A stretch of DNA of 64,000 nt, taken from an uncultured Pseudomonadota bacterium. GTDB taxonomy: Bacteria > Pseudomonadota > Gammaproteobacteria > CAJXQU01. A program made the translations under genes and the position numbers. How positions within the stretch are numbered: the first letter of the stretch is position 1; every line of letters begins with the position of its first letter. The stretch lies in the NCBI GenBank assembly GCA_913058255.1, contig CAJXQU010000002.1, positions 62,001-126,000 on the forward strand, read 5' to 3'. Positions 8,753 to 16,870 of the stretch are shown in pieces. Below the pieces are notes generated by a model. It was not told the DNA's origin, made no database searches, and saw only the letters and a program-made list of their open reading frames with translations.

Positions 8753-9739
8753 ATGATATTCGATAAACAACATTGCTTCTTATTCACTAGTTTGTTTTTA
8801 TTATCATCACCGATAGCGCTTAAAGCTGATCCAGAGCTACAGTCAGTTTGGGAACCACCTGGAGAGTTGATTAAAGTGGGGCAGCATCGTCTACATATTA
8901 ATTGTCAGGGTAATCAAAATAATATGCCTACGGTGATCATTGATTCTGGTCTTGGAGGTTTTTCACTGGAGTGGCAAAATCTACAAACAAGCCTATCAAA
9001 ACGCTATAAAATTTGTAGTTATGATCGAGCCGGTTACGGTTGGAGTGATCCTGGTCCTTTCCCTCGTACAACAAAAAAAATCGTAGCTGAGCTGAAAACT
9101 CTTATGCAGCGATCTGATCTATCACCACCCTACATATTGCTAGGGCATTCTTTTGGTGGCTACAATATGATGTATTTTTCTAAGGCCTATCCTGAAGAGG
9201 TGGTTGGTCTTATCTTGATCGACTCTTCACATCCGGAACAAGCAAACTGGTTTCCCCGCGTGTTTCCAGATCTTCCTCATAGTGGGCGTCAAGCTAGATT
9301 TATATCGACACCAAAGTTACCAGCGAACTACCCGTATGAATATAAAAAGATTGCCTATCATTTAATGCGTGCAAAAAAGGCCCGTAATGCCTTACGTTAT
9401 GAGAGCATGAATTTTGAAATCAGTGGCAAGCAGGTTCTTAGTTTAGGCCAGTTGTCGAATATTCCCTTAGTGGTATTAACCCGTGGAGAACGTGCATGGC
9501 CAAAAACGACGACTGGTGAACAGCTAGAAACCACATGGTTGAGATTACAAAATCAATTAGCAAGAATGTCCAAAAGATCGTCGCATGTCATGGCTGATTT
9601 CAGTGGCCATTTTATACATCTTGATCAACCTTCTTTAGTTGAGCAGGCAATTGAAATAGTCGTCAAGCAATTACCGTGTAAGAAATTAAAAAATATTTAT
9701 GCCGATGTGGAAAGCCGAAAAGGGCTGGGAGAATGCTGA
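8753..9739 (+). CDS. Exported alpha/beta hydrolase
   Basis: About 328 residues: a signal peptide (hydrophobic core LFTSLFLLSSPIAL, likely cut after LKA) followed by an alpha/beta hydrolase fold. Visible are the oxyanion-side DSGLGG, SYDRAGYGWSD, the nucleophile elbow GHSFGG, and a late GHFIHLDQP that supplies the histidine. These features match proline-iminopeptidase and haloalkane-dehalogenase-like hydrolases, but the substrate cannot be read from sequence. It should act in the periplasm. I chose the ATG at 8753 because the signal peptide starts there. A GAGGAG lies 16 bases upstream, a long spacing, and a TTG at 8717 is possible. It is divergent from the protease fusion. Confidence 0.82.
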   Translation: MIFDKQHCFLFTSLFLLSSPIALKADPELQSVWEPPGELIKVGQHRLHINCQGNQNNMPTVIIDSGLGGFSLEWQNLQTSLSKRYKICSYDRAGYGWSDPGPFPRTTKKIVAELKTLMQRSDLSPPYILLGHSFGGYNMMYFSKAYPEEVVGLILIDSSHPEQANWFPRVFPDLPHSGRQARFISTPKLPANYPYEYKKIAYHLMRAKKARNALRYESMNFEISGKQVLSLGQLSNIPLVVLTRGERAWPKTTTGEQLETTWLRLQNQLARMSKRSSHVMADFSGHFIHLDQPSLVEQAIEIVVKQLPCKKLKNIYADVESRKGLGEC

Positions 9740-9779
9740 AAAAAGAGCCATTGTTCAAGAATGATCAACGGCTCTTTTT
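9740..9779. terminator. Bidirectional intrinsic terminator
   Basis: AAAAAGAGCC (9740-9749) pairs with GGCTCTTTTT (9770-9779) right after the hydrolase stop codon. T-runs are present on both strands, so it can end both the hydrolase gene and the converging FKBP gene. Confidence 0.85.
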
Positions 9780-9815
9780 GTGACGGTTATTTAAAGTAGG
9801 TCTACTCTTTAAATA

Positions 9816-10514
9816 TTATTTTTTAATGCTTAGTAGTTCTATTTCGAAAATTAAAGTTTCATTTTTTCCAATTTTCTCACCCGCTGATTTAGGGCCGTAA
9901 GCAAGATCCGACGGAACAAAAATTTCCCACTTGCCGCCTTCTTTCATCATCGGTAAAGCTTCTTGCCATCCTTTGATAACGCCGTTAAGTGGAAATGTTG
10001 CTGGTTGTTCACGTTTGTAAGAGCTATCAAATTCTTCACCATCGATGAGAGTACCGCGATAATGAACGGTAACGGTATCGGCCGCGGTTGGTTTAGGCCC
10101 TTTACCTTCGGTAATAATGCGGTATTGCAAACCACTTTCTGTTGATTCAATGCCTGATTTTTTCTTATTTTCAGCAAGAAACTCTTGACCTATTTTCAGA
10201 TTTTTTTCAGCATCTAGAGAACCTTTTTGTTCGGCTTTTTGTTGTTCAGCCGCCATAACACGTTGTAACTCAGCTGTAGGTACTCGAGGTTCTTTACCTT
10301 CGATTGCATCTTTGATGGCTAAAGATAATGCAGCCTGATCGACTTCAAAGTCTTGTTGGGCAAGACTATTACCAATTTGAAGGCCTATTGCGTAGCTGAA
10401 TTTCTGAAGATCAGTTTCTACCTTGGTATCAGCCGCGGTTGCGGTTGACGTCATAAACAAGCTACTCGCGAGAATTGTTGCAGCTGAAGTAGCAAGGACA
10501 AGTTGTTTTTTCAT
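9816..10514 (-). CDS. Periplasmic FKBP-type peptidyl-prolyl isomerase (Mip/FkpA-like)
   Basis: 232 residues. A signal peptide (KKQLVLATSAATILASSLF, cut near TATA-A) is followed by the helical FKBP_N dimerisation domain (about 30-125, FSYAIGLQIGNSLA) and the FKBP_C isomerase domain (about 128-230). The latter contains VTVHYRGTLIDGEEFDSSY, FPLNGVIKGWQEAL and VPSDLAYGP. It speeds proline isomerisation in folding envelope proteins. The start ATG at 10514 has AGGAG nearby (GGGTTCTCC on the plus strand). It is a single gene, bounded downstream by the terminator at 9740-9779. Confidence 0.93.
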   Translation of the reverse strand: MKKQLVLATSAATILASSLFMTSTATAADTKVETDLQKFSYAIGLQIGNSLAQQDFEVDQAALSLAIKDAIEGKEPRVPTAELQRVMAAEQQKAEQKGSLDAEKNLKIGQEFLAENKKKSGIESTESGLQYRIITEGKGPKPTAADTVTVHYRGTLIDGEEFDSSYKREQPATFPLNGVIKGWQEALPMMKEGGKWEIFVPSDLAYGPKSAGEKIGKNETLIFEIELLSIKK

Positions 10515-10608
10515 CGGGTTCTCCTAAAAGTGAATCGCTATCTTCCCATAATCTAGGGAATCTTGACAAGATCAGTCGAGTTCTGTGACCATCAAAACTT
10601 GATCGAGT

Positions 10609-11166
10609 TCAGTGTTTAACCGGATGTTTTTGTAATTTTCGTTGTAGCGTACGTCTATGCATGCCTAATCTTCGAGCGGCTTCAGATATGTTTCCTTCGC
10701 AGTTAACTAGGACTTTTTGTATGTGTTCCCATTCCAACCGATTTACGGAAATTGGGGTATTTGAAATAGGTATGTAACGGTCGCCACTTTCTCGCTCAAA
10801 AGCGGCAACAATTTCATCGGCATCAGCCGGTTTGGTTAGATAATGGGTTGCACCGAGCTTTATCGCCTCTACAGCGGTGGCTATGCTGGCGTAGCTGGTT
10901 AAGACGATGATCTTAGTCTCTGGATGGATTTTATGTAGATGCGTGACTAACTCTAATCCAGATGGACCGGGCATTTTTAAGTCTACGATTGCATAATTAG
11001 GGTTTAGATATTCCAATACAATTAAAGCAGAAGGAACATCATGGGCGAGTGTTACGACAAAGTTTCGATCTGCCAATGAATCACCTAAGACTTCACTGTA
11101 GATTAGGTCATCATCAACCAGCAGGAGTTGCTCTGTAGGAGAAGGGTTGCTCATCTTGTTAGTCAT
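10609..11166 (-). CDS. regA: RegA/PrrA/ActR-type redox response regulator
   Basis: 185 residues: a receiver domain with acidic pocket DDD (18-20), phosphoacceptor D62 (AIVDLKMPG) and the lysine in YLTKPAD. A Fis-type helix-turn-helix follows at the C-terminus (GNISEAARRLGMHRRTLQRKL). This short architecture without an ATPase domain, together with the cognate kinase, identifies RegA. In purple bacteria RegA controls photosynthesis, respiration and carbon and nitrogen fixation in response to redox; the regulon here is unknown. It overlaps the kinase gene by 8 bp and is cotranscribed after it. Confidence 0.93.
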   Translation of the reverse strand: MTNKMSNPSPTEQLLLVDDDLIYSEVLGDSLADRNFVVTLAHDVPSALIVLEYLNPNYAIVDLKMPGPSGLELVTHLHKIHPETKIIVLTSYASIATAVEAIKLGATHYLTKPADADEIVAAFERESGDRYIPISNTPISVNRLEWEHIQKVLVNCEGNISEAARRLGMHRRTLQRKLQKHPVKH

Positions 11167-12448
11167 GAGTTAGCAGTTGGTCAAGGGGTAAAGTGATTTC
11201 TACGGTTACGCCTTTCTCATTTGTCCGGTTGTTTAAAGAGATATGGCCGCCTAAGCGAGCTAGCGTTGTTTTTGCTAAATAAAGCCCAAGTCCCAAACCT
11301 TTTTCAGCTGATTTTGTGGTTAAAAAAGGCTCTTCCCCAATTCTGTCTTCTAATCCTTTCGGTAACCCTTTCCCTGTATCGTGTACTTTAATCCGTAGAT
11401 ACTGCTCATCCCAACCACCGTCGATTTTAATGAGTTGTGAAGATGCATCTGCGGCATTGTTTAGAATATTTAAAATAGCTTGTGTTACGGTATGATCGGC
11501 AAGAATTTTGGGGGCTGGTTGAGGGCCTGAGAATAGACTTTCTGTTGTTACGTTAGGTCTGGTATCCAGCCAGTCTTCAATGATCTTTTTCAGGTACTGA
11601 TCAACACTGACAATCTGACCTGATTCTGCACGAGACTGATCGGTTGAATCTGACATTCTTGATAAGATCTCTTTACAACGTCTCACTTGCCCGCGTAACA
11701 ACCCTAATTTTTTACTGATTTTAGGGTTCTCATTGAGCGTGGCATTTTCTAGATCTTTTGAAAGGATGGCAATGGTCGCTAGAGGAGTGCCCAGCTCATG
11801 AGCGGTGCCTGTAGCTAAGGAACCAAGTGCAACAATCTTTTCAGACTTTAATGCCTGTTCACGTGCTTCAGCAAGTAATAGGTCATTCTTTCTAAGCGTA
11901 TTTCCTATCAAAGAAACGAAATAGGCGACAAGGCCGGCAGAAAGTAGGAAAGCGGCCCACATGCCCCAAACATGTAAGGTAAATCCATGTCCATGATGCT
12001 GCCATAAGGTCATTGGAATGTAGTAATACATCAAAGATGTATAACAAGTGACAGCAGCAAACACTACGATAGCTATATGAATGGGTCTTAACATAGCTGC
12101 CGCGAACGTAACGGGTAACATAAAGAGTGAAACAAAAGGGTTAGACGAACCTCCTGTTAGATACAGAAGAATAGATAAGGTGAATATATCTACAAGCAGC
12201 TGCCCCAAAACAAAGTTATTACTAACAATGCCTCTTCTTTGTGTCCAAAACCAGCCTGCTCCCGTAAATAAGCCGAGGATGATTAATACGGTGAGCACCG
12301 GTGTAAAGGAGAATGGTTGTTCTAGTAAGAATGTAAGTAACCATAAAATAGATATATGCCCCCAAAAAGCAATCGAACGAAGCAGTAATGCATAGTGCAT
12401 GCACAAGCTTGTTAGATCATGTGAGCGTTCAGGGTATTTCATGAGCAT
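11159..12448 (-). CDS. regB: RegB/PrrB-type redox sensor histidine kinase
   Basis: 429 residues with about six membrane helices (residues 22-182), then DHp and ATPase domains. Two RegB-specific features are visible. One is the quinone-binding heptad GGSSNPF at 99-105. The other is the redox-active cysteine in QVRRCKEIL (C258) in the dimerisation region. The phosphoacceptor is H217 in GTAHELGTPLATI, and the ATPase G-boxes are DTGKGLP and GLGLGLYLAK. From work on RegB, oxidation of the cysteine and quinone binding turn the kinase off; the residues are conserved here. It is the first gene of the regB-regA operon. Half-sites for RegA may lie just upstream. Confidence 0.94.
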   Translation of the reverse strand: MLMKYPERSHDLTSLCMHYALLLRSIAFWGHISILWLLTFLLEQPFSFTPVLTVLIILGLFTGAGWFWTQRRGIVSNNFVLGQLLVDIFTLSILLYLTGGSSNPFVSLFMLPVTFAAAMLRPIHIAIVVFAAVTCYTSLMYYYIPMTLWQHHGHGFTLHVWGMWAAFLLSAGLVAYFVSLIGNTLRKNDLLLAEAREQALKSEKIVALGSLATGTAHELGTPLATIAILSKDLENATLNENPKISKKLGLLRGQVRRCKEILSRMSDSTDQSRAESGQIVSVDQYLKKIIEDWLDTRPNVTTESLFSGPQPAPKILADHTVTQAILNILNNAADASSQLIKIDGGWDEQYLRIKVHDTGKGLPKGLEDRIGEEPFLTTKSAEKGLGLGLYLAKTTLARLGGHISLNNRTNEKGVTVEITLPLDQLLTHD

Positions 12449-12478
12449 AAATGTATCACTTTGCTATTTATTGTGTAC

Positions 12479-12502
12479 TGCGGCAAAAGGTCACATGCGA
12501 CA
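12479..12502. promoter_or_regulatory. Possible RegA half-sites upstream of regB
   Basis: TGCGGCA (12479-12485) and TGCGACA (12496-12502) are directly repeated 17 bp apart, 31-54 bp before the regB start. Both fit the YGCGRCR half-site that I recall for RegA/PrrA. This suggests autoregulation but is inference from short motifs. Confidence 0.35.
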
Positions 12503-12615
12503 TAATGCCATCCTGTTCTATGTGATTGATGGGTACATATTGTTTATCTATTAAATAAAAAAATAGAAGAATGAGCAATAAGAAAAATCATCAGTTGTAG
12601 CAATTGGGCAGTTAT

Positions 12616-12825
12616 TTATAACAAGTATGCCATGGCAACAGACGAAACACGTGATGAACCTGCAGGGGAATAGTCCTGAGTACCATTATTAATGGTGTAG
12701 AAGCTGCCGTTGATGCAAACAAGATCTGATGCAATCTTGGTAAAAGGTTGGCCAGTAAGAACCAAGTCATTAATGCATAATGATAGTGATGAGATCACTA
12801 TTGATAATAGAGTTATCTGGGACAT
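12616..12825 (-). CDS. Possible small exported peptide, unrecognised
   Basis: A 69-codon frame with an N-terminal hydrophobic stretch (ITLLSIVISSLSLCI) that could be a signal peptide, then a polar tail with one further cysteine (residue 37). It lies alone in the 471-bp gap between regB and the M23 peptidase gene. The ribosome site is weak (AGAG eight or so bases before the ATG). I do not recognise a family. Apart from this and the possible RegA sites, I see nothing else in the gap. Confidence 0.3.
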   Translation of the reverse strand: MSQITLLSIVISSLSLCINDLVLTGQPFTKIASDLVCINGSFYTINNGTQDYSPAGSSRVSSVAMAYLL

Positions 12826-12919
12826 GCTGATCTCTACTGAATGTTTCCAAGTTTAATCATGTCTAAATGTGCTGACGAATATTCTATAATTACGTTAGAA
12901 TGCATTTTGCTATTTATAT

Positions 12920-13753
12920 GTGAAGATATTCGATATGTTGTTGTTTCGAACGTTCGTTTTGATACTACTTATGTCAATACAAAGTCCAAGTCAGGCTTTT
13001 ACCGTTAGTAATGTTCCTGGTGGCGTTGCAGCATTTATTTTTGAGTCCGATCAAAAACCTTCAGCATGGTATCAAGAACAAAAAATTATGGTTATTCCTG
13101 ACGATGTTAAAGGTCGCTGGAAAATAATTATTGGCATCCCTTTATCTGCTACAGTGGGGCAACATGAGTTTCAAATTAGTAAAGAGGGTCTAACAAACAA
13201 GTATTTTTTTATTGTTGAAGAAAAAGAATATAAGGCACAGTATCTAACGATAAAAAATAAGCGTAAGGTTAACCCTAACCAACAAGATCTGGATCGGATA
13301 ATGAAAGAGTCCGTAAAAATTAAAGCAGCAAAAAAATATTGGAGTGACGTTACGCAGCCTCCTTTAAATTTACAACTGCCTGTGCAAGGGCGCTTTAGTA
13401 GCCCTTTTGGATTAAAAAGGTTCTTTAATAACCAGGCTCGTAACCCCCACACTGGTTTAGACATCACGTCACCAATAGGTACACCGATAGCAGCGGCAGC
13501 GACAGGCACTGTGATAAATACAGGCTCATATTTTTTTAATGGCAAAACGGTATTTATTGATCATGGCCAAGGTATGATTACTATGTACTGCCATATGAAC
13601 AAAATTCTTGTTGATAAGGGTGATCTTGTTTCAATTGGGGAAACAATTGGCAAGGTAGGGAAGACCGGCCGTGTCACAGGACCACATTTACACTGGAGTG
13701 TTATTTTAAATAATACAATGGTCGATCCTAGCCTGTTTATTAAATCTAACTAA
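12920..13753 (+). CDS. Exported M23 (LytM-type) metallopeptidase
   Basis: 277 residues: signal peptide (LILLMSIQSPSQA, cut near residue 26), a beta-rich region of about 100 residues, a Lys-rich linker, and a C-terminal M23 domain. The zinc ligands are H177 and D181 (HTGLD) and H258 (in GPHLHW), with H225 in MYCHM. All catalytic residues are present, so it is likely an active peptidoglycan endopeptidase rather than an EnvC/NlpD-type activator. The GTG at 12920 or the ATG at 12935 may be the start; neither has a strong ribosome site. It is transcribed away from regB. Confidence 0.88.
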   Translation: MKIFDMLLFRTFVLILLMSIQSPSQAFTVSNVPGGVAAFIFESDQKPSAWYQEQKIMVIPDDVKGRWKIIIGIPLSATVGQHEFQISKEGLTNKYFFIVEEKEYKAQYLTIKNKRKVNPNQQDLDRIMKESVKIKAAKKYWSDVTQPPLNLQLPVQGRFSSPFGLKRFFNNQARNPHTGLDITSPIGTPIAAAATGTVINTGSYFFNGKTVFIDHGQGMITMYCHMNKILVDKGDLVSIGETIGKVGKTGRVTGPHLHWSVILNNTMVDPSLFIKSN

Positions 13754-13762
13754 GATTTAATA
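13738..13762 (+). terminator. AT-rich hairpin spanning the M23 gene stop codon
   Basis: TATTAAATCT (13738-13747) and AGATTTAATA (13753-13762) form a perfect 10-bp stem with loop AACTA. The stop codon TAA (13751-13753) sits at the loop edge. The stem is AT-rich with no T-run after it, so termination would be weak. Confidence 0.4.
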
Positions 13763-13948
13763 AGGAAAGTATTTCTTGTGAAGATATTATTGGATTTACT
13801 ATCTTTAAATTAATGCTTAATGCTTATTTGTTACCGACTGGGTGATTTTTTATAGTAATTATTTGTTTAAATAGATTTCAATCTATGTTTGGGTTAGATA
13901 CAGAATTAATTGGAAATTGATAGTCGACCTAGGTAAGAGGAGAGGTAG

Positions 13949-14863
13949 ATGCGGAACATACTAGTTATTAACTATTCGCAGACAGGGCAATTAACTCGAA
14001 TTACAGAATCTATATTAAGTCCTTTAAAATTCGATGATAATTTAACCATTGAAACGATTACTTTAAAACCAGATAAACCCTTTCCATTTCCTTGGTCTTT
14101 CTTTAGTTTTTTTCAGCTTATGCCTGAAGCGGTCTATATGAAGCCCATTCCTCTTGAAGTGCCAGCAGTTAAGCAACATCAATATGATTTAATCGTTCTT
14201 ACCTATCAAGTATGGTTTTTATCTCCCTCTTTACCTACCTCTAGTTTTCTACAATCGGAACAAGCAAAAATCATATTTAATACTGCACCGGTCATGACGG
14301 TCATAGGTTGTCGAGGAATGTGGCTGACGGCTCAAGAAAAAGTTAAGTTTTTGTTAGAAAAATTAAATGCGAAGCTTGTCGATAATGTAGTACTCACGGA
14401 TGATTGTGGATCAGGCTTTAGTTTTTTAGCAACGCCGCTTTGGATGTTCACGGGCAAAAAAAAATCATTGACATGGGTTCCTCAGGCTGGAGTTTCTGAA
14501 GATGATATTTATCAGGCTAGACGTTTTGGTGATGCAATCAAAAAGCGACTAGATCAAGATCCGACCCCCATTACTGAACCTATTTTAACAGGACTTCAAG
14601 CGGTAACAATAAATGAAAAATTAATTCTCAGTGAACAAATCGGACATCGTAGTTTTAAAGTCTGGGGAAAGATTTTGATGTTTTTGGGCGCTTCAGGAAC
14701 TGTTTCTCGAAAAATAGGTATCTGCTTTTATGTGAGTTTTTTGTTCGTACTTATTTTAACGGTTGTACCCTTAACAGCGCTATTCATTAAATTACTGTCC
14801 CCATTGCTTCATAGATATATTACCCATCAAAGAGCGTACTTTGCTCAGCCATCAGGAGAATAG
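13949..14863 (+). CDS. darA: Flavodoxin-like, DarA-type protein with C-terminal membrane segment
   Basis: 304 residues. The N-terminus is a flavodoxin-fold strand and phosphate loop (NILVINYSQTGQLTR), with later core strands YDLIVLTYQVWFL and PVMTVIGCRGMW. Near the C-terminus a hydrophobic stretch (YVSFLFVLILTVVPLTALFI) probably anchors it to the membrane. It is followed after 8 bp by a KAS III-like gene, and this pairing resembles the dialkylresorcinol (DAR/flexirubin) gene pairs in which such a protein is annotated DarA. There it is thought to help convert the condensed product to the aromatic ring; I am not certain of that role. AGGAGAGG precedes the ATG. It could instead be another NAD(P)H-dependent oxidoreductase. 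Confidence 0.62.
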   Translation: MRNILVINYSQTGQLTRITESILSPLKFDDNLTIETITLKPDKPFPFPWSFFSFFQLMPEAVYMKPIPLEVPAVKQHQYDLIVLTYQVWFLSPSLPTSSFLQSEQAKIIFNTAPVMTVIGCRGMWLTAQEKVKFLLEKLNAKLVDNVVLTDDCGSGFSFLATPLWMFTGKKKSLTWVPQAGVSEDDIYQARRFGDAIKKRLDQDPTPITEPILTGLQAVTINEKLILSEQIGHRSFKVWGKILMFLGASGTVSRKIGICFYVSFLFVLILTVVPLTALFIKLLSPLLHRYITHQRAYFAQPSGE

Positions 14864-14871
14864 AAGAAATC

Positions 14872-16026
14872 ATGACAAACTCAGTCTATATCAATAATAT
14901 TTCTGTAGCACTACCTAATAGCAAAGTCTCTAATGAACAAATGGAAGATGTTTTGGGCAAAGTTGGGGGGAAAAGGTCCAGAGCAAAATCTATTGTTCTT
15001 CGTAGCAATGGTATTAAGTCTAGATACTATGCAATTGATCCTGTAACGGGTGAGCAAAATTATACAAATGCATCATTAGCTGCTGAAGCGGTTAGGGGAC
15101 TTTTTGATGATGAAAATAGTATCGAAAATATTGATTGTTTGGTTGCTGGAACGTCTATTCCTGACCAAGTGATGCCAGGACATGGAGTGATGATTCATGG
15201 TGAGTTAAAAAATCCTCCCTGTGAAGTTATTTCTACTTCGGGTGTTTGTGTCTGTGGTGTGACAGCACTTAAATATGCTTTTTTAAATATTAAAGCCGGA
15301 GAGAGTAGCAACAATGTCGCAGTAGCCAGTGAACTGGCATCTGCTGTTTTACGATCAGATAATTTTGAAGCAGAAAGCCAATATAAACTCGATAAACTTG
15401 ATGCTAAACCTGAGATTGCTTTTGAAAAAGATTTTCTACGCTGGATGCTGTCTGATGGAGCGGGCGCTGTTTTAGTTTCAGATACAGCAAATAAAGAGAA
15501 ACTTTCTTTAAAAATAGATTGGATCGATATTTTGTCTTATGCCGACACGATGGAGCCTTGCATGTATACCGGTGCTGAAAAAGAAGAAGGTAAGTTTCAA
15601 GGTTGGTCGCGTTTTTCTGAGAAACAGCGCGCTCAACGATCAGTGATGACTATTAAGCAGGATGTGAAGCTCCTTAACGAGAATATAGTTAAGGTAACTT
15701 TGGAGCAAGCCTTATCTGAAGTGGCTAAAAAGCGAAAGCTTAATGTGGAAGAGATTGATTATTTTTTACCGCATTTTTCTTCAAATTATTTTAAAGAAAA
15801 GGTGCATGCCGGTTTAGAAAAAATAGGTCTCCCAATTCCTTATGAGAAATGGTTTACCAATCTCACTGAGAAAGGTAATACTGGGTCAGCATCTATTTTT
15901 ATCATGCTGGGGGAACTGTTTGATTCAGGAAGGTTAAAAGACGGACAGAAACTGCTTTGTTTCATACCTGAAAGTGGACGTTTTTCAAGTGCATTTATTC
16001 ATTTAACCGCCGTAGAGCCGGCCTAG
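14872..16026 (+). CDS. darB: KAS III-like ketosynthase, DarB-type
   Basis: 384 residues of thiolase fold. H301 (LPHFSSNYF) and N336 (GNTGSAS) complete a KAS III-type triad. The cysteine lies in STSGVCVCGVTALKYA, either C126 or C128. The usual C-x-G spacing is not met exactly by either, so the nucleophile needs checking. The N-terminal VGGKRSRAKSIVLRSNGIKSRYYAID fits DarB-type enzymes, which join two beta-ketoacyl chains into a cyclohexanedione that becomes a dialkylresorcinol. It follows the flavodoxin-like gene in the same operon. No dedicated acyl carrier protein gene is visible nearby. Housekeeping FabH is shorter (about 320 residues). Confidence 0.7.
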   Translation: MTNSVYINNISVALPNSKVSNEQMEDVLGKVGGKRSRAKSIVLRSNGIKSRYYAIDPVTGEQNYTNASLAAEAVRGLFDDENSIENIDCLVAGTSIPDQVMPGHGVMIHGELKNPPCEVISTSGVCVCGVTALKYAFLNIKAGESSNNVAVASELASAVLRSDNFEAESQYKLDKLDAKPEIAFEKDFLRWMLSDGAGAVLVSDTANKEKLSLKIDWIDILSYADTMEPCMYTGAEKEEGKFQGWSRFSEKQRAQRSVMTIKQDVKLLNENIVKVTLEQALSEVAKKRKLNVEEIDYFLPHFSSNYFKEKVHAGLEKIGLPIPYEKWFTNLTEKGNTGSASIFIMLGELFDSGRLKDGQKLLCFIPESGRFSSAFIHLTAVEPA

Positions 16027-16056
16027 TTTTACGACAGCGTTAGTTCTAGGCTAAAT

Positions 16057-16077
16057 CATGGTTACATGAAAACCATG
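16057..16077 (+). terminator. Small hairpin after darB-like gene
   Basis: CATGGTT (16057-16063) and AACCATG (16071-16077) flank a 7-base loop. A second short repeat, GCCTAG (16021-16026) with CTAGGC (16046-16051), lies just before it and includes the stop codon. There is no strong T-run, so termination is only possible. Confidence 0.3.
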
Positions 16078-16255
16078 TTAGGAATACTGGACAGATATCT
16101 TGGTTATTGATTTCGCCAAGGTATCTATAACCATAGCAACAACGGTTAATTTCGTAAGTTGAGTATTATCAACAAACTACATTAGTTCGCGCCATTTACA
16201 CAATCATCATGTTATTATTGGTAGATATCATTTTTAATCGTACAAAGAGTAATCA

Positions 16256-16813
16256 ATGGCAGGTTCATTAAGAGATCAATTGTTGAAAGCTGGCCTCGTC
16301 GACAAGAACAAGGCTAAAAAGTCACAACATCAAGAGCGCAAGACTAATACGCAGAATAGACAAGCGGTTAAGTCTGGGAAAAAAGTAAAGGCCAAAGGTC
16401 AGGATATTCAACAGAAAATCCTTAAAGAACAGCGAGCTAAGCAAAAAAGAGATCACGAGCTGAATAAACAACGTGATTTAGAACAGGCAAAAAAAGCCAT
16501 GAACGCAGAGGTTCGTCAGATTATTTTGCAAAACCTCGTTGATGTTCCAAAGAATGCTGAGACGGAATATCACTTTACCCACGATAAGAAAGTCAAAAAA
16601 ATCTATATTACAGACGAGCAACAGCAGCAACTAGTAAAGAGCCAACTCGCCATAGTTTTTTTTGATCTTCAATATAAACTTATCCCTGATAGTGTTGCTG
16701 AGAAGGTTGAAGATCGTATACCCGATTTGTTAATTCGAATAAAACCAGATGTCAGCTTGGATAAAGATGATCCTTATGCCGACTTTCAGGTCCCTGATGA
16801 TTTGCAATGGTAA
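16256..16813 (+). CDS. yaiL: DUF2058 family protein YaiL
   Basis: 185 residues, highly basic and Gln/Lys-rich in the first 90 residues (charged helix KILKEQRAKQKRDHELNKQR), then a compact C-terminal domain (TEYHFTHDKKVKKIYITDEQ; AIVFFDLQYKLIPDSVAEKV). The start MAGSLRDQLLKAGLVDKNKAKK is typical of the DUF2058/YaiL family, described as nucleoid- or polynucleotide-associated; its function is not established. It is monocistronic in appearance, with 229 bp before it. Confidence 0.88.
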   Translation: MAGSLRDQLLKAGLVDKNKAKKSQHQERKTNTQNRQAVKSGKKVKAKGQDIQQKILKEQRAKQKRDHELNKQRDLEQAKKAMNAEVRQIILQNLVDVPKNAETEYHFTHDKKVKKIYITDEQQQQLVKSQLAIVFFDLQYKLIPDSVAEKVEDRIPDLLIRIKPDVSLDKDDPYADFQVPDDLQW

Positions 16814-16870
16814 CCGTTGTTTGGTGTGCTGACTTAGTAATATTGCTCGATTAAGATTAAATAATACGAC

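Noticed and set aside
10609-12448. A NtrB/NtrC-like pair instead of RegB/RegA
   Set aside because: The regulator lacks an ATPase domain, and the kinase has the quinone heptad and redox cysteine of RegB.
12449-12919. A non-coding RNA gene in the regB-M23 gap
   Set aside because: I see no terminator-like stem with T-run or clear promoter that would support one.
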